A stretch of 38,305 nt of DNA, taken from NCBI GenBank assembly GCA_015066625.1, contig SVOC01000020.1, forward strand, positions 1 through 38,305, in the 5' to 3' direction. Source of the stretch: Oscillospiraceae bacterium. Its GTDB lineage: Bacteria; Bacillota; Clostridia; Oscillospirales; Acutalibacteraceae. The notes under the pieces are model-generated. The model saw only the letters and a list, made by a program, of their open reading frames with translations. It searched no databases and was not told the origin of the DNA. Shown piece by piece: positions 9,401-16,506 of the stretch. Position numbers and translations under genes: made by a program. The stretch's first letter is position 1, and each line of letters starts with the position of its first letter.

Positions 9401-9926
9401 CGCTTTTCATTGCTTTATGCGCAATAAAACGGCGGTAGCTTTCTTTTGTCTGCGTATCGCACAGAGAATATTCCCCCGTAGGGTCGTTATTCAGCAAATC
9501 TTCGGCAGAAAAAAGTGTCTCGGATATGAGGCGGAAATCCGTATCGTCAAGCCTGCCGACGGATAGTGATGAATTTTCAAACAGCTTTTTATCCCCCGAC
9601 TTTATGCCCTGCACCGCATATTCAATCAACACACAGGTAATTGCAAGGTAAAGATATCCGGTTTCAACCGCATTAAGGCTTTTCTCCGAAAAAAACACGG
9701 TTATTTTTCCGTCATCGGGCAGGATTCCGTTTTCGCAAAGCTCTCTGCACAGAGCTGTAAGCTTTTGAAACATTATTAAGGTCTTTCTGCTCATATTTTT
9801 GCACTCTGCCTCGGCACATTTTGCCTTGCGGGCAAGTATGCGGCAGTCATCCGCGGTTTTGCCTTCTGTCTTTTTGCCGAGAAGCCGCGCCGCGGATTTC
9901 ATATTAAAAGCAATGTTTTCAGTCAT
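6396..9926 (-). CDS. GT84 cyclic beta-1,2-glucan synthase-like glycosyltransferase lacking the C-terminal phosphorylase domain
   Basis: 1176 residues from ATG 9926 (AGAGG upstream); the ATG overlaps the stop of the preceding small gene (ATGA), which implies translational coupling. Order: N-terminal cytoplasmic region, membrane segments near 215-250, a family-2-like glycosyltransferase core around 280-560 with ALDSDTQLV (DxD), HDIAEGG and RLHRWVRGDWQ (acidic pair and RW motif of processive synthases), more membrane segments (~580-760), then a glucoamylase-like domain (~780-1170, with TNIGLMLVSF, NWYDISTLE, STVDSGN, MVHHVGMSFIS). These match NdvB/Cgs-type synthases, which make UDP-glucose-derived beta-1,2-glucan. 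Known full-length members continue into a GH94 phosphorylase domain that sets chain length; here the protein stops just after the MQRRF...LLEEKIP segment that precedes it. Its place in an operon with spoVAD suggests a sporulation or envelope role, which is inference. Confidence 0.85.
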   Translation of the reverse strand: MTENIAFNMKSAARLLGKKTEGKTADDCRILARKAKCAEAECKNMSRKTLIMFQKLTALCRELCENGILPDDGKITVFFSEKSLNAVETGYLYLAITCVLIEYAVQGIKSGDKKLFENSSLSVGRLDDTDFRLISETLFSAEDLLNNDPTGEYSLCDTQTKESYRRFIAHKAMKSGKTEKEIAESALKKAKKNRCHIGRYILPSPNVKRGYLYMVMEAVMPLAAAFAAGVLLKDFRISLLSFFPLWEILRYPIESASMKAIPAVRLPRLSSNSEKVMNIPVLITVSTILPSADKMKELENHLEEVYLSNRAGNVRVCCLADFKGADSPAKPEDKLIVKAATEAVNRLNRRYSGGFILAVRPRLYSKTQDEFIGRERKRGAITELIRAIKGNTKGFTLVHGDAERLCDTQYILALDSDTQLVFDSVNTLVTAAEHPLNRPVIRDGRVVSGYGILVPKAENTLNTAQYSRFSAVMSGDKGITAYDSLSCERYQQLFGESIFCGKGLIDVDTYYRLLDDTLPAETVLSHDIAEGGYIRAGFMSDVSIIEAFPHNERGYYKRLHRWVRGDWQNIRLIFGKNPLNFVSRYKMLDNLRRSLNPAFTLSALLGSLIIQGNGGMLLACVSLVSAGSGCFYGALSSVTDKGFSAVTRLYFSKSMPPVLENTVRGLMHTVHLAKESFVCLSAAVTALWRLFVSKKNLLEWQTASQSNGNKATWLFMCLPSAVFGVFLCVFGLPIHRLAGLILLADIPVTLFSGKITENTDIMLTEKQKERLMTYVSSMWGYFDELCGKNNNYLPPDNIQLCPDKTVATRTSPTNIGLMLVSFLAARDFGFITSAQLCQRLKKSLNSVEKLEKYKGNLFNWYDISTLETVRPRFVSTVDSGNFLCCLTALKEGLKEYKRECDDFSDIIEKIEEIIGNTDLSPMYNPHRRLFHTGIMPDKDELSASYYDMYMSEARMTSYFAVAKRQVPKKHWGATGRNAAKQGRYAGFSSWTGTMFEYFMPNLFLPALKGSAACEALCFCLYCQRKRASRRPFGVSESSYNAFDTNGNYSYKAHGVQALGIKCGLDEEYVASPYSSFLTLTTALKPSLKNIARFLKLRMYGNYGFYEAVDFTNNKNGQKYNVVKSYMVHHVGMSFISVANVMNWQCMQRRFMRDRSMKGAKTLLEEKIPDVLKTAIL

Positions 9927-10078
9927 AAAAACCTCTGATTGTTCCGCCAGAATTTTACGGCAAGCACGCAGCAGGTAACTGCCGCGCCTGCCGCAACCGC
10001 CTTTTTGGCAACATTCATAACCTTCACGGTTTTCAGTGCAACATTTGCTACTTTAAGCACATTCGTAAGCTCGTTCAT
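9923..10078 (-). CDS. 51-aa small membrane protein between spoVAD and the GT84-like gene
   Basis: ATG at 10078 with GGGAGGT just upstream, inside the 3' end of spoVAD. The product begins MNELTNVLKVANVALKTVKV, is lysine-rich and amphipathic, and then has a hydrophobic stretch (AAGAAVTCCVLAVKF) ending in a basic tail. Its TGA stop overlaps the ATG of the GT84-like gene by ATGA. Tight packing on both sides and a proper ribosome binding site argue that it is real. It is not a recognisable SpoVA subunit; its role could be as a small partner of the membrane glycosyltransferase, but that is only suggested by position. Confidence 0.7.
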   Translation of the reverse strand: MNELTNVLKVANVALKTVKVMNVAKKAVAAGAAVTCCVLAVKFWRNNQRFL

Positions 10079-10079
10079 A

Positions 10080-11096
10080 TTAACCTCCCGTGAGTAAAAC
10101 TCCGTGTGCCACGGCAGGGATACTTTCGCTCTGAAGGGAAGAAACACCTGACATAAGCGCACCCGTACCGACAAAAAGCACCCTTTTAAGCTCACCGTTT
10201 TCAATACGGCTGAGAATATCCGAACAGACCACCGCACCGCTGCAGCCGCATCCCGAGCCGCCTGCACCCGTATCCTTCTGCCTTACGATATCGAATATCA
10301 TCAGGCCGCAATCCTCGTGAACGGATGAAATATCAATATTCTCCTGCTTTACCATAAGCTCGCAGAGAAGTTCCGAGCCTACCGACCCCAGGTCTCCCGT
10401 GAGAATCATATCGTAATCCGAGGGCTGAGTGTTGGTATCCGTAAGGAAATCCGCTATGGTACGGCAAGCGGCAGGTGCCATTGCGGCACCCATATTGTTA
10501 GGGTCTTTTATGCCGTAATCCTGAATTCTGCCGATAATTACCTTTTCGATTTTTGCACCGCAATCCTTCTGCGTTATAACCGCCGCACCTGCGCCCGTTA
10601 CGGTCCACTGTGCAGTGGGTGTACGCTGACCGCCGTATTCAAGAGGCATTCTGAACTGTTTTTCCGCAGAGCAAAAGTGTGACGAGGTTGAAGCAACGGC
10701 TGTGTTACAAACCTTACCGTCAACCCATACCGATGCCATTGCCATTGAAAGTGCCATTGTTGAGCACGCACCGTAAACCCCTGCAAAGGGAATACCCAGT
10801 TCACGTATGCCGAAGGTTGTGCCCGTGCACTGATTAAGCAAATCCCCCGCAAAAATAACATCCGCATCCTCGGGCGAAATCCCTGCCTTTGATATAGCTC
10901 TTGTCACGGCGTCGCGGTGAAGAACACTTTCCGCCTTCTCCCAGGATTTCTTCCCTGCCATACCGTCCTCGTAAATGTAATCAAAAGCATTGCCCAAAGG
11001 TCCTTCGCTCTCTTTTTTACCCGCTACCGCCGCATAGCCCGAAATTCCCGGCATTGACGGCAGTAAAAGCGTATATCTGCCCTGTCTTACAGGCAT
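10080..11096 (-). CDS. spoVAD: Stage V sporulation protein AD (SpoVAD)
   Basis: 338 residues, the usual family length, with a thiolase-like fold. Diagnostic stretches include FDYIYEDGMAGKKSWEKAE near the start, AGDLLNQCTG, GVYGACSTMA, TGDLGSVGSELL, GSGCGCSGAV and FVGTGALMS near the end. SpoVAD is part of the forespore SpoVA channel complex that moves dipicolinic acid into the spore. ATG at 11096 follows GAGGTG at a good distance. The stop (10080-10082) lies two bases from the start of the 51-aa gene. Other spoVA genes normally beside it (spoVAC, spoVAE) are not in this window on either side, so here it stands without its complex partners and is coupled to a glucan synthase-like gene. A possible forespore promoter lies upstream. 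Confidence 0.95.
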   Translation of the reverse strand: MPVRQGRYTLLLPSMPGISGYAAVAGKKESEGPLGNAFDYIYEDGMAGKKSWEKAESVLHRDAVTRAISKAGISPEDADVIFAGDLLNQCTGTTFGIRELGIPFAGVYGACSTMALSMAMASVWVDGKVCNTAVASTSSHFCSAEKQFRMPLEYGGQRTPTAQWTVTGAGAAVITQKDCGAKIEKVIIGRIQDYGIKDPNNMGAAMAPAACRTIADFLTDTNTQPSDYDMILTGDLGSVGSELLCELMVKQENIDISSVHEDCGLMIFDIVRQKDTGAGGSGCGCSGAVVCSDILSRIENGELKRVLFVGTGALMSGVSSLQSESIPAVAHGVLLTGG

Positions 11097-11119
11097 AAAA
11101 TCACCTCGTTCTTTTTGGT

Positions 11120-11148
11120 TATTATCCGCAAAACAGGTTCAGTTATGC
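11120..11148 (-). promoter_or_regulatory. Possible sigma-G/sigma-F-type promoter for spoVAD
   Basis: On the minus strand GCATA (11148-11144) is followed by 17 bases and GATAATA (11126-11120), close to the sigma-G pattern (GHATR, 17-18 bases, CATNNTA) with one mismatch in the -10. The site lies about 24 bases from the spoVAD start. No sigma-A-like promoter is evident in that position, and forespore expression is what SpoVAD needs. Confidence 0.45.
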
Positions 11149-11158
11149 AAAATCGCAC

Positions 11159-11187
11159 TTGATACCGATTGGCTTGTGTGATATACT
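11159..11187 (+). promoter_or_regulatory. Sigma-A-type promoter for the GH98-like gene
   Basis: -35 TTGATA (11159-11164), 17 bases, -10 TATACT (11182-11187), ending 40 bases before the ATG at 11228. It points away from the spoVAD promoter, so the 131-base intergenic region is a divergent promoter region. Confidence 0.65.
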
Positions 11188-11227
11188 TTAATTCGTAATT
11201 TATCCTTGTTCGGAAGGAGCATCGAAA

Positions 11228-13174
11228 ATGAAGAAATTCATAAGTTTGATTTTAATTCTGGCGATGCTGGTTATGATTCCCTTTGAGGCAACCGCAAACA
11301 CAGCCGAGGCGGCGGATGATTTGGTGCTTTTGCCCCAAAAATCAAACGGCACAACAGAAATAAGAACCCGTAAGCAGGTTGACGGCCTGCGAATGTATGT
11401 TGACGAAGAAAACCCCTTGTTTATGATAAGAAACTGCCCCATATGGGGCGGGCCGCAGACGGGCGAAGCCTTTGCGGAATACGCAATAAAAACATACTAT
11501 GCACTGCCCGAAGATATCAGAAATTTTGCGGTAATTTATATCGACGAAGGCACAACGGATATGACCCCTGCACGTCAGCTTGAATTCTGGGATGAGCTTT
11601 TAACCGTTACCGATGCGGCAAATGTTCCCATTGTGTGCCAGTCCGAATGTTTCTGCACCAACAAAACCCGCGACCCCTTTACTCAGGAAGAGCTTTCCGC
11701 AGTATTCAAGGAGCATCCCTCGCTCATCGGTTTTGTTCAGGTTGAACTTTCAACCAACGGTGTTACAAACGAAAAGCTTGCCTATGAGGAAGTTACGGAG
11801 GATAATGGCGTAAACAAAAATATCCTTGCAAGACTCAAATCCTGTATCAAGGCCTGTGCCGAAAACGGCGGACTTTTCATCTGGCAGGATATGGAGTATA
11901 TCTATTGGAAAAAAGCCAATTATGTCAATCATATTCTCAAAGACCGTGAGCTTTATGACCTGCTTAAAAGCAACAGCAAAAACATTGTGATTATGGATAA
12001 GCATAACGGCCACGGCAGACATTTTGCAAGCCAGTCCAACATTCTGGGCTGCTGGCTTGACGGCGTGTGCGGCAACTGGGGCGTGAATCTTGAAAACTTC
12101 CTTTGGTACGAAGAAGGCTTTATCGAATATGACGACCTTGGTGTTGCGCCCAACGAGCCTGACCCCATTACAACCGCAAAATATCCCCCTGCACTTTTCG
12201 GCATTGATATGATTGCGGATATGGTGGGCGGTGCAACGGTTTATGCCATTGAAGGCACATTCAGCAGAGGCGGACTTTATCACTTTGTTGACGGCGAGGT
12301 TATTCTTACCCCTACTTTCTATGATGTGCTTTACCCCATTTATCAGATGATTCTGAACGGTGCGGTGCCCGATAAAGAGGAAGTCAAGGAAAACATAAAG
12401 GTTGCATATAAAATGACCTTCCCCACATCCTATGCCCTCAGCGGAAACGATGCCCACCTGCTTCAGGGTCTTTACTGCGATACCTTCACCTTCTTCCAGG
12501 AGAAGATAGACAACATTTATTTTGACTGCACCAAAACCTGGGTACCCTCAACGGGAAGATATTATCTAATACCCATTCTGCCCATTTATTCAAATCCCGA
12601 AGAAGTATTGCCCGAAAGCAAAATTCTGGGCGATTTCACCTATTTCCTCAATCTTCTTTTCATAAATCCCATAAAGACAAGGTTCTTCAACAAATATTAC
12701 GAAGAAACCTATACGGGTGACGGCGTGCTGTTTGACATAAACGATTATATCTATATTTTCAACAGCAACGAAAACAAAACAATTAACAGTGAGCAGACGG
12801 TAACCTATACTCTGCCCGAGAGCAAAAAAGGAATCACCGCCACCTTTGCCGCACATACCTATGCCATAATCAATGAAACCGAAGACCGAATCGAGATTGA
12901 TTTATGCAATCTCCGCCTTGATACGGATGCGGTATGCCACGGTCTTGAAAGCGAAGACCAGTTTATGCGTGCCTATGCCGCAGGCGGCAAAATGGATAAC
13001 CCCAAGGATTTCAGAATATCGGTTATAAAGCTTACGGGCTTTGAAACCTGCCCAAGCGTTGATGCAACTGCCTCCAACGGCGCAAAAGGCAAAGCGGAAT
13101 GGGATGAAGAAACAAAAACCCTGACCCTGACTGCACTTTCAAACGGTGAGGTAAGAATTACGGTTGATAAATAA
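11228..13174 (+). CDS. Secreted glycoside hydrolase, GH98-like
   Basis: 648 residues from ATG 11228, with AAGGAG upstream. Residues 1-29 are a signal peptide (MKKFISLILILAML ... NTAEAA). The body resembles the catalytic and C-terminal parts of family GH98 endo-glycosidases: LPEDIRNFAVIYID near the start, EHPSLIGFVQVE, ENGGLFIWQDMEY, the stretch LGCWLDGVCGNWGVNLENF followed by WYEEGF, then PPALFGIDMIADMVGGATV. Known GH98 enzymes are endo-beta-1,4-galactosidases that release blood-group A/B antigens from mucin-type glycans, and some are xylanases. Several conserved acidic residues (Asp-Glu in YIDEG, Glu in QVELS, Asp in WLDGV) are candidates for the active site, but I cannot fix them. No carbohydrate-binding module or anchor is visible. 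The gene is transcribed alone and convergent with the operon that ends at 13216. Confidence 0.65.
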   Translation: MKKFISLILILAMLVMIPFEATANTAEAADDLVLLPQKSNGTTEIRTRKQVDGLRMYVDEENPLFMIRNCPIWGGPQTGEAFAEYAIKTYYALPEDIRNFAVIYIDEGTTDMTPARQLEFWDELLTVTDAANVPIVCQSECFCTNKTRDPFTQEELSAVFKEHPSLIGFVQVELSTNGVTNEKLAYEEVTEDNGVNKNILARLKSCIKACAENGGLFIWQDMEYIYWKKANYVNHILKDRELYDLLKSNSKNIVIMDKHNGHGRHFASQSNILGCWLDGVCGNWGVNLENFLWYEEGFIEYDDLGVAPNEPDPITTAKYPPALFGIDMIADMVGGATVYAIEGTFSRGGLYHFVDGEVILTPTFYDVLYPIYQMILNGAVPDKEEVKENIKVAYKMTFPTSYALSGNDAHLLQGLYCDTFTFFQEKIDNIYFDCTKTWVPSTGRYYLIPILPIYSNPEEVLPESKILGDFTYFLNLLFINPIKTRFFNKYYEETYTGDGVLFDINDYIYIFNSNENKTINSEQTVTYTLPESKKGITATFAAHTYAIINETEDRIEIDLCNLRLDTDAVCHGLESEDQFMRAYAAGGKMDNPKDFRISVIKLTGFETCPSVDATASNGAKGKAEWDEETKTLTLTALSNGEVRITVDK

Positions 13175-13175
13175 A

Positions 13176-13210
13176 AAAACCGCTGTGTGAATTTTTCACA
13201 CGGCGGTTTT
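13176..13210. terminator. Bidirectional intrinsic terminator
   Basis: AAAACCGCTGTGTGAA (13176-13191) pairs with TTCACACGGCGGTTTT (13195-13210), one G-U pair. T-rich tracts follow in the plus direction, and the A-run before the stem gives a U-run on the minus strand. It lies between the convergent GH98-like gene and operon A, so it can end both. Confidence 0.85.
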
Positions 13211-13215
13211 ACTTT

Positions 13216-13953
13216 TTATTTGTTTATGCCCTTGTACTCTGACTTAACCTTTTCATAGCTTTCAAGGTTTCCAATATCGTAGCGGCTGCCGGGCATTTCC
13301 ATAGCATGAACATCCGTCTGTGTGCAAAGCCAGGCAATGTAGCTTCCCGGTGCGTCGGTGCCGCAGCCTGCATCAATCCCCTCCTGTACAAGCCCTGCAT
13401 CGGCTTTTGTGTAGTAATAAAACGGAGGGCAGCACCAATTTGTTGCAGGTGCGGGTGATTTTTCGGTCATATTCAGAACCTTATCATTTTCATCGATTGT
13501 CACAACGCCGCATTTGAGGAGTTTATTGAACTCGGGTTCAAAATATCTCATTATGCAGGAAGTACCTTTAGCCTTTGCGTAGCTCACAAACTTTGTAAGG
13601 CTGAAATCAAGAACATTATCACCTGCAATAACAAGCATATCGTCGTCAAGATTCAGCTTTTCAATGGCAAACTGAATATCCTTTACCGCACCCAGACGGG
13701 TTTCGTTGGTGTCCGTGCCGTCATCAACAACGGTTACCTTCTGTTGCTTTGTTCCTGCCCATTTTTCAAAGTGATGAGCATACTTATGGTTTGATATAAC
13801 AACATATTCGTCAACCTCGCCCGAGGTATCAATATCGTCAATCAGCCAGTCAAGAATGGTTTTTTCGCCCACTTTAAGAAGAGGCTTGGGGAAATTCTCC
13901 GTCAGAGGATAAAGACGGGTGGCATATCCTGCCGCAAGAATAAGACATTTCAT
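13216..13953 (-). CDS. Sugar-1-phosphate nucleotidyltransferase
   Basis: 245 residues from ATG 13953. The N-terminus MKCLILAAGYATRLYPLTEN followed by FPKPLLKVGEKT is the nucleotide-binding signature of the NTP-transferase family (GxxTRLxPLT...PKxLL), and AGDNVLDF is the metal/substrate Asp loop. The length is that of a minimal catalytic domain without a C-terminal acyltransferase part. Such enzymes join an NTP and a sugar-1-phosphate to give an NDP-sugar. The gene lies 12 bases after the galacturonokinase-like gene and is the last of operon A. The pairing suggests that it uses the product of that kinase (a uronic acid or hexose 1-phosphate), giving a salvage route to an activated sugar. The nucleotide and sugar are not determined. 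Confidence 0.85.
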   Translation of the reverse strand: MKCLILAAGYATRLYPLTENFPKPLLKVGEKTILDWLIDDIDTSGEVDEYVVISNHKYAHHFEKWAGTKQQKVTVVDDGTDTNETRLGAVKDIQFAIEKLNLDDDMLVIAGDNVLDFSLTKFVSYAKAKGTSCIMRYFEPEFNKLLKCGVVTIDENDKVLNMTEKSPAPATNWCCPPFYYYTKADAGLVQEGIDAGCGTDAPGSYIAWLCTQTDVHAMEMPGSRYDIGNLESYEKVKSEYKGINK

Positions 13954-13965
13954 AGCAACACTTCC

Positions 13966-15141
13966 TTAATCCAGATTTACACCGTCTGCAGTTTCGCAGA
14001 TATGCACGGAATATTTGCCTTCAAGATGAGGGAAGGCTTCAAGATATTCACGGGTTACGCTTTCGATAATGCTTTCTTCGTAATCGGGGTTAATCAGCGC
14101 CATACAGCAGCCCTTGAAGCCCGCACCCGAAAAGCGTCCGCCGTAGATACCCTCTGTATGCGTCATAATTTCGTATAATTTTTTAAGCTCGGGCGAGCCC
14201 GTTTCCCAGTTATAAATGGAAGATTTTCCGCTTTCGAAAGAAAGTCTGCCGAATTCTTCGATATCGCCCTTTCTGAATGCCTCTGCACCCTTCTGCACAC
14301 GGTCAAACTCGGTGTACCAATGCTCGGCACGCTTGCGCCAGTTTTCGGGAAGCTTGTCTTTATGCTCAAGATAAACCTCGTAAGGTACATCACGAAGGTT
14401 TGTTTCTTCAAACTTGCCGTATTCCATACCTGCATAGGCTTTCAGTGCGTATGCGGCACTTCTGCACTCATCAACACGCATATTGAATGCCGAGCCTGCA
14501 AGACTTCTTTCAAGTCCGCTGAAAAATATTGCAATCTTATAGGACTTCATTGCGGGATTCTGAGGGATAAGCTCATATGTATCATCCTGCAAATCCATAT
14601 AAAGAAGATGGTCTTTTTTGCAGTATACCTCGCAGGATTGGTCAAGCTTACCGCAGGAAACGCCTACATAAGCATTCTCTGCCTCCTGAGAAATGGTAAT
14701 AAGCTCCGAAGGGGTAAGCTCAATGCCGTTCATTGTGCAAAGTGCGGATAAAAAAGTGATTATTACCGCCGCAGATGACGAAAGACCGCCTATGGGAAGC
14801 TCGCCGTCAACAACGGCACAAAGACCTCTGCGAAGGGAATAACGTCTGTTAAGGGCTATTGTAGCACCTCTCAGGTGGTCTGCCCAGTCGCCCTGCACCG
14901 TTTCGGGAGTTGCGGCAACATGCCACTGAGCTCTTTTATCAAACTGCATTGATTTTATTTCAATAACACCGTTTTCCTTGGGACCGTAAGCAATATGTAT
15001 GCCCTTATTTATGGCAAAGCCCGTGATTTTGCCAAGCTGATGGTCGCTGTGCGCACCTATGGGGCAGATTCTGTAAGGCGTGAACGCGGTATATTGTGCC
15101 TGTTTTTTATATGTCTGTTCAAACATCTCAACAGCAGTCAT
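13966..15141 (-). CDS. GHMP sugar kinase, galacturonokinase-like
   Basis: 391 residues. I place the start at ATG 15141 because GGAGGAG lies 6 bases upstream; a GTG at 15162 would put that site inside the gene. GHMP motifs are all present: YRICPIGAHSDHQLGKITGF (motif 1, replacing the GRxNLIGEHxDY of galactokinases), GGLSSSAAV (ATP-binding motif 2) and GRFSGAGFKGCCMAL (motif 3). The PYRICP(I/L)GAH-DHQ form of motif 1 is the one I recall from plant galacturonokinase, so the substrate may be galacturonate (from pectin) rather than galactose. The gene lies between the PqqD-like gene and a nucleotidyltransferase. Joint action with the GH2 enzyme encoded at the head of the operon is possible if the substrate is galactose. 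Confidence 0.8.
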   Translation of the reverse strand: MTAVEMFEQTYKKQAQYTAFTPYRICPIGAHSDHQLGKITGFAINKGIHIAYGPKENGVIEIKSMQFDKRAQWHVAATPETVQGDWADHLRGATIALNRRYSLRRGLCAVVDGELPIGGLSSSAAVIITFLSALCTMNGIELTPSELITISQEAENAYVGVSCGKLDQSCEVYCKKDHLLYMDLQDDTYELIPQNPAMKSYKIAIFFSGLERSLAGSAFNMRVDECRSAAYALKAYAGMEYGKFEETNLRDVPYEVYLEHKDKLPENWRKRAEHWYTEFDRVQKGAEAFRKGDIEEFGRLSFESGKSSIYNWETGSPELKKLYEIMTHTEGIYGGRFSGAGFKGCCMALINPDYEESIIESVTREYLEAFPHLEGKYSVHICETADGVNLD

Positions 15142-15172
15142 TTTAATCTCCTCCGTTGCCACCGTAAATTCG

Positions 15173-15442
15173 TTAAAGTTTGTCTATTATGTCAAGTTCA
15201 GCAAGTTTATCAATAAATTCCTTTGTATCCGCAAATGCCTGCTCTTCGGAAACATCGTATTCATCATAAAGTTTTCGTGCAAGCTCATGCACGGAGCTGC
15301 ATTCGGGAAGCTTCTGCCACAAAAAGCAGGCGGACTCGGTAAGCATAAACAATCCGTTATGATCCTTGAGCGCATTGCCTACGGGAACAAGAATTATATC
15401 ATCTCCGATTTGGCGGAGAATCATATCTTTTTTAATTACCAT
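15173..15442 (-). CDS. PqqD-like peptide chaperone (RiPP recognition element)
   Basis: 89 residues from ATG 15442, which overlaps the last codons of the radical SAM gene (ATGGTAA). An AGGAG lies 12 bases upstream; a longer frame exists upstream but lies inside the radical SAM gene. The pattern fits PqqD: an N-terminal beta hairpin (RQIGDDIILVPVG), a middle segment FMLTESACFLWQKL (matching the LNxxAxxIWxxL core), then helices VHELARKLYDEYDVSEEQA and DTKEFIDKLAELDIID. In PQQ and many RiPP pathways this fold binds the leader of the precursor and presents it to a radical SAM enzyme. Here the nearest candidate leader is the Y-I-K-P peptide of the same operon. No PqqD counterpart is visible in operon B. 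Confidence 0.85.
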   Translation of the reverse strand: MVIKKDMILRQIGDDIILVPVGNALKDHNGLFMLTESACFLWQKLPECSSVHELARKLYDEYDVSEEQAFADTKEFIDKLAELDIIDKL

Positions 15443-16506
15443 GGTTGGCAGATGCTCCTTTCCGCAAGAGTAAAAAGATGTTTTGTCATACGGCAGATAT
15501 ACTGCGGTGTTTTGCCGAAATCGCCTGTCTCCGCCCTGCACATAGCCGCACAAACATTACATATACCCGAATATTTACAGGTGAGGCATTCTTCGGGCAG
15601 CCTTATTTTTTCGGTTTCAGCTTTTATTGCCTGCCACGCTTTTTCAAAGCCCTCATCAAGGGGTCTGCTGTCGGGTTCGGGCATCATACCGCAAGGCCGC
15701 ATTATGCCGTCTGCGGTTATCCAGAAAGAAGATTTGCCTGCTCTGCAGCGGACTTTGTTTTCTTCGGGTCCTTTGGGAAGCAGAAGCAATTTTTTGGCTC
15801 TTTCCAGGTAAAAATCCTTATCGAAACGGTATTCATCAACAAGCGAAATATATTCAGCCGCCTCTTCGGGAGAAAAACGTAAATTTTCATTATTCTTACC
15901 CAGTCTGACAGGCGGATATGTATAGGTGGTGGGTTTGAGCGGAATACCCAACTCCTTTGAAATATCTGCGATTTTTTTATACTCTGATATATTTTCGGGT
16001 GTAAAAATCGTGTTGAAGCGTATGGATATTCCAATTTCTTTAATCTTCTTTACAGAACTCAAAACTTTATCAAACGCACCGTTGCGGCAAAGCTTTTTGT
16101 ATGCGGAATTATCCGCACCATAGAGCGAAATGTTAATACGCACAGGCGGAAATTCATCAAAAAGCTTTGTGTATTTTTCAATCAGACTGCCGTTTGTATT
16201 GATTGAAATAAGAAAACCCATTTTCGCAAGAGCTGTATAAATCCGCTCAAAATCATCACGCAGCAAGGGCTCTCCGCCTGTGAGAAGCAGAAAAACGGTT
16301 CCTGCATCTTTAGCCTGCTGTGCAAGATTCAGCCAATCCCGTGCAGACAGAGGGTCTGTTTTCTGTGTGCAATCGTGAACATAACACATTTCACAGTTGA
16401 AATTACAACGCTGTGTAAGCTCAAATGTGCCGGAAACGGGTATGCCTTCACGGGCACCTTTTTCATGAAGATATTTTACCATTAAGGGCTCTGCAAAATC
16501 GGGCAT
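15436..16506 (-). CDS. Radical SAM/SPASM peptide-modifying enzyme (operon A)
   Basis: 356 residues from ATG 16506 (GGAGAG upstream), overlapping the 3' end of the kinase gene by 25 bases. The radical SAM cluster is C34-x3-C38-x2-C41 (RCNFNCEMCY), followed by LLLTGGEPLLR (SAM-binding GGEP) and SINTNGS. The C-terminal SPASM domain has Cx12Gx4C (from CRAGKSSF to RPCGMM), then CLTCKYSGICNVC (Cx2Cx5Cx2C) and a late Cys (YICRM), enough for two auxiliary Fe-S clusters. It belongs with PqqE, sactionine and ranthipeptide maturases, which form C-C or thioether bonds in ribosomal peptides. It is clearly paralogous to the enzyme at 29062-30186 (shared GxFELTxRC, LLLTGGEPLLR, PPVR, CRAGKS-FW-T-DG, PCGMM). 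The likely substrate is the 45-aa peptide of this operon. Confidence 0.92.
   Translation of the reverse strand: MPDFAEPLMVKYLHEKGAREGIPVSGTFELTQRCNFNCEMCYVHDCTQKTDPLSARDWLNLAQQAKDAGTVFLLLTGGEPLLRDDFERIYTALAKMGFLISINTNGSLIEKYTKLFDEFPPVRINISLYGADNSAYKKLCRNGAFDKVLSSVKKIKEIGISIRFNTIFTPENISEYKKIADISKELGIPLKPTTYTYPPVRLGKNNENLRFSPEEAAEYISLVDEYRFDKDFYLERAKKLLLLPKGPEENKVRCRAGKSSFWITADGIMRPCGMMPEPDSRPLDEGFEKAWQAIKAETEKIRLPEECLTCKYSGICNVCAAMCRAETGDFGKTPQYICRMTKHLFTLAERSICQPW

Noticed and set aside
11750-12457. A 235-codon frame antisense to the GH98-like gene
   Set aside because: It is a mirror of a well-supported gene with signal peptide and promoter, and has no recognisable motif or ribosome binding site.
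15443-15553. Longer version of the PqqD-like protein with 37 extra N-terminal residues
   Set aside because: The extension lies inside the radical SAM gene and does not resemble PqqD; ATG 15442 fits family length and the overlap with the upstream stop.
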